A DNA stretch of 64,000 bases from Sporosarcina sp. P33 (GTDB lineage: Bacteria > Bacillota > Bacilli > Bacillales_A > Planococcaceae). Under the pieces are notes generated by a model that saw only the letters and a list, made by a program, of their open reading frames with translations, was not told the DNA's origin and did not search any database. The stretch spans positions 2,520,501 through 2,584,500 of the forward strand of contig NZ_CP015027.1 in NCBI RefSeq assembly GCF_002077155.1, read 5' to 3'. This document shows, piece by piece, positions 63,266 through 64,000 of this stretch. Within the stretch, counting starts at the first letter, position 1. Each line of letters opens with the position of its first letter. Both the position numbers and the translations under genes were made by a program.

Positions 63266-64000
63266 ATGTCAACAAGACAAGAACAAATTGCACAACTGGA
63301 GAAAAGCTGGGCCGAGGATAGTCGTTGGAAAGGAATCAAACGTAACTATACTGCTGAAGATGTAGTAAAGCTGCGCGGTTCACTTCTAATTCAAAATACA
63401 CTGGCTGAAAAGGGTGCTGCTCGCCTTTGGAAATCACTTCACGAAGAAGATTTCATCAATGCACTTGGTGCGTTAACAGGTAACCAAGCGGTACAGCAAG
63501 TTAAAGCTGGTCTACAAGCAATCTACCTAAGCGGATGGCAAGTTGCTGCTGATGCAAACCTTGCAGGACAAATGTATCCTGACCAAAGTTTATATCCGGC
63601 AAACTCTGTACCTGCAGTTGTCAAGCGCATCAACCAAGCACTTCAACGTGCAGACCAGATCGACCATGCAGAAGGCCGTGAAGACGGATTCGATTGGTTC
63701 GCTCCAATCGTTGCAGATATGGAAGCTGGTTTCGGTGGTCCATTGAACGTGTTTGAACTGATGAAAGGCATGATCGAAGCAGGAGCTGCAGGTGTTCACT
63801 TGGAAGACCAATTAGCTTCTGAAAAGAAATGCGGACACTTGGGCGGTAAAGTATTGCTTCCAACACAAAACGCAGTTCGCAACCTGTCTGCTGCACGTTT
63901 AGCTGCTGACGTTCTGGGCGTAGACACAGTAATCATCGCTCGTACAGATGCAGATGCTGCTGATATGGTAACTAGCGACATCGATCCAGCTGACGCAGAA
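63266..64000 (+). CDS. aceA: Isocitrate lyase, cut by the window end
   Basis: The first 245 residues of isocitrate lyase, which splits isocitrate to glyoxylate and succinate in the glyoxylate shunt. The start is ATG at 63266 after GAAGGTG. Visible motifs are [20 protein letters not shown] near residue 87 and the catalytic KKCGH in [20 protein letters not shown] near 180. [10 protein letters not shown] binds magnesium and substrate. The frame is open to the window edge. The shunt is needed for growth on acetate and fatty acids. Confidence 0.95.
   Translation, partial: MSTRQEQIAQLEKSWAEDSRWKGIKRNYTAEDVVKLRGSLLIQNTLAEKGAARLWKSLHEEDFINALGALTGNQAVQQVKAGLQAIYLSGWQVAADANLAGQMYPDQSLYPANSVPAVVKRINQALQRADQIDHAEGREDGFDWFAPIVADMEAGFGGPLNVFELMKGMIEAGAAGVHLEDQLASEKKCGHLGGKVLLPTQNAVRNLSAARLAADVLGVDTVIIARTDADAADMVTSDIDPADAE

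Overview
The window looks like chromosome of a low-to-mid GC, spore-forming Bacillales bacterium, most likely a Planococcaceae/Caryophanaceae member near Sporosarcina or Planococcus. The signs are purine-rich AGGAGG ribosome sites with frequent GTG and TTG starts, Bacillus-type gene pairs (ydgGH-like, yvdTSR-like, yerD-like, ydaT-like), SigmaB-type and WalR-type promoter motifs, a Spo0E-like small protein, a T-box leader, and many S-layer-homology (SLH) proteins with a csaB-type pyruvyl transferase. No rRNA, tRNA, prophage or CRISPR array was seen. The species is inferred, not proven.

Layout. 1-7 kb: the tail of an unidentified gene, an aldehyde dehydrogenase / IclR regulator / RidA set, a chemoreceptor and a CPA1 antiporter. 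7.2-8.7 kb: a gene-free block built from two related families of long imperfect palindromes plus a 238-bp tandem duplication. 8.7-15.3 kb: a LysR regulator with an apparent ATC start, divergent from a YeiH-type transporter; a MarR/MMPL pair with an operator-like dyad; and an FAD oxidoreductase. 15.3-17 kb: a mostly non-coding island with an orphan AT-rich membrane protein and repeats. 17-25 kb: lipid kinase family protein, DUF488, general stress proteins, MgtE, a LysM-3D wall protein, a TPR-GGDEF cyclase and a VanZ protein. 25-37 kb: the major S-layer candidate, a YerD-like protein, an NlpC/P60 hydrolase, another stress protein, and a three-gene minus-strand operon of exported proteins (beta-repeat protein, C-terminal SLH protein, SLH-VWA protein). 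37-39 kb: lipoprotein, TetR regulator with two SMR transporter subunits, Spo0E-like protein. 40-50 kb: branched-chain amino acid biosynthesis, ilvD then T-box-ilvBNC-leuABCD. 50.2-51.5 kb: an apparently intact IS3-family (IS150-like) element with a 3-bp target duplication, sitting inside the leu operon terminator. 51.8-62.3 kb: a second surface locus with three SLH proteins, an O-antigen ligase/polymerase-like membrane protein and the CsaB-type enzyme. 62.4-64 kb: a LytTR regulator divergent from isocitrate lyase, which is cut by the window edge.

How it fits together. The dominant theme is the cell surface. Six SLH proteins, two or three wall-lytic or wall-binding proteins and the enzyme expected to pyruvylate the SLH-binding polymer are all here. 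WalR-like boxes lie upstream of three of these genes and SigmaB-like promoters lie upstream of at least three stress genes. The second theme is small-repeat biology: hairpin cassettes at 7-8.7 kb, a 42-bp-period repeat at two places in opposite orientation around the surface locus, and diverged direct repeats flanking the orphan membrane gene.
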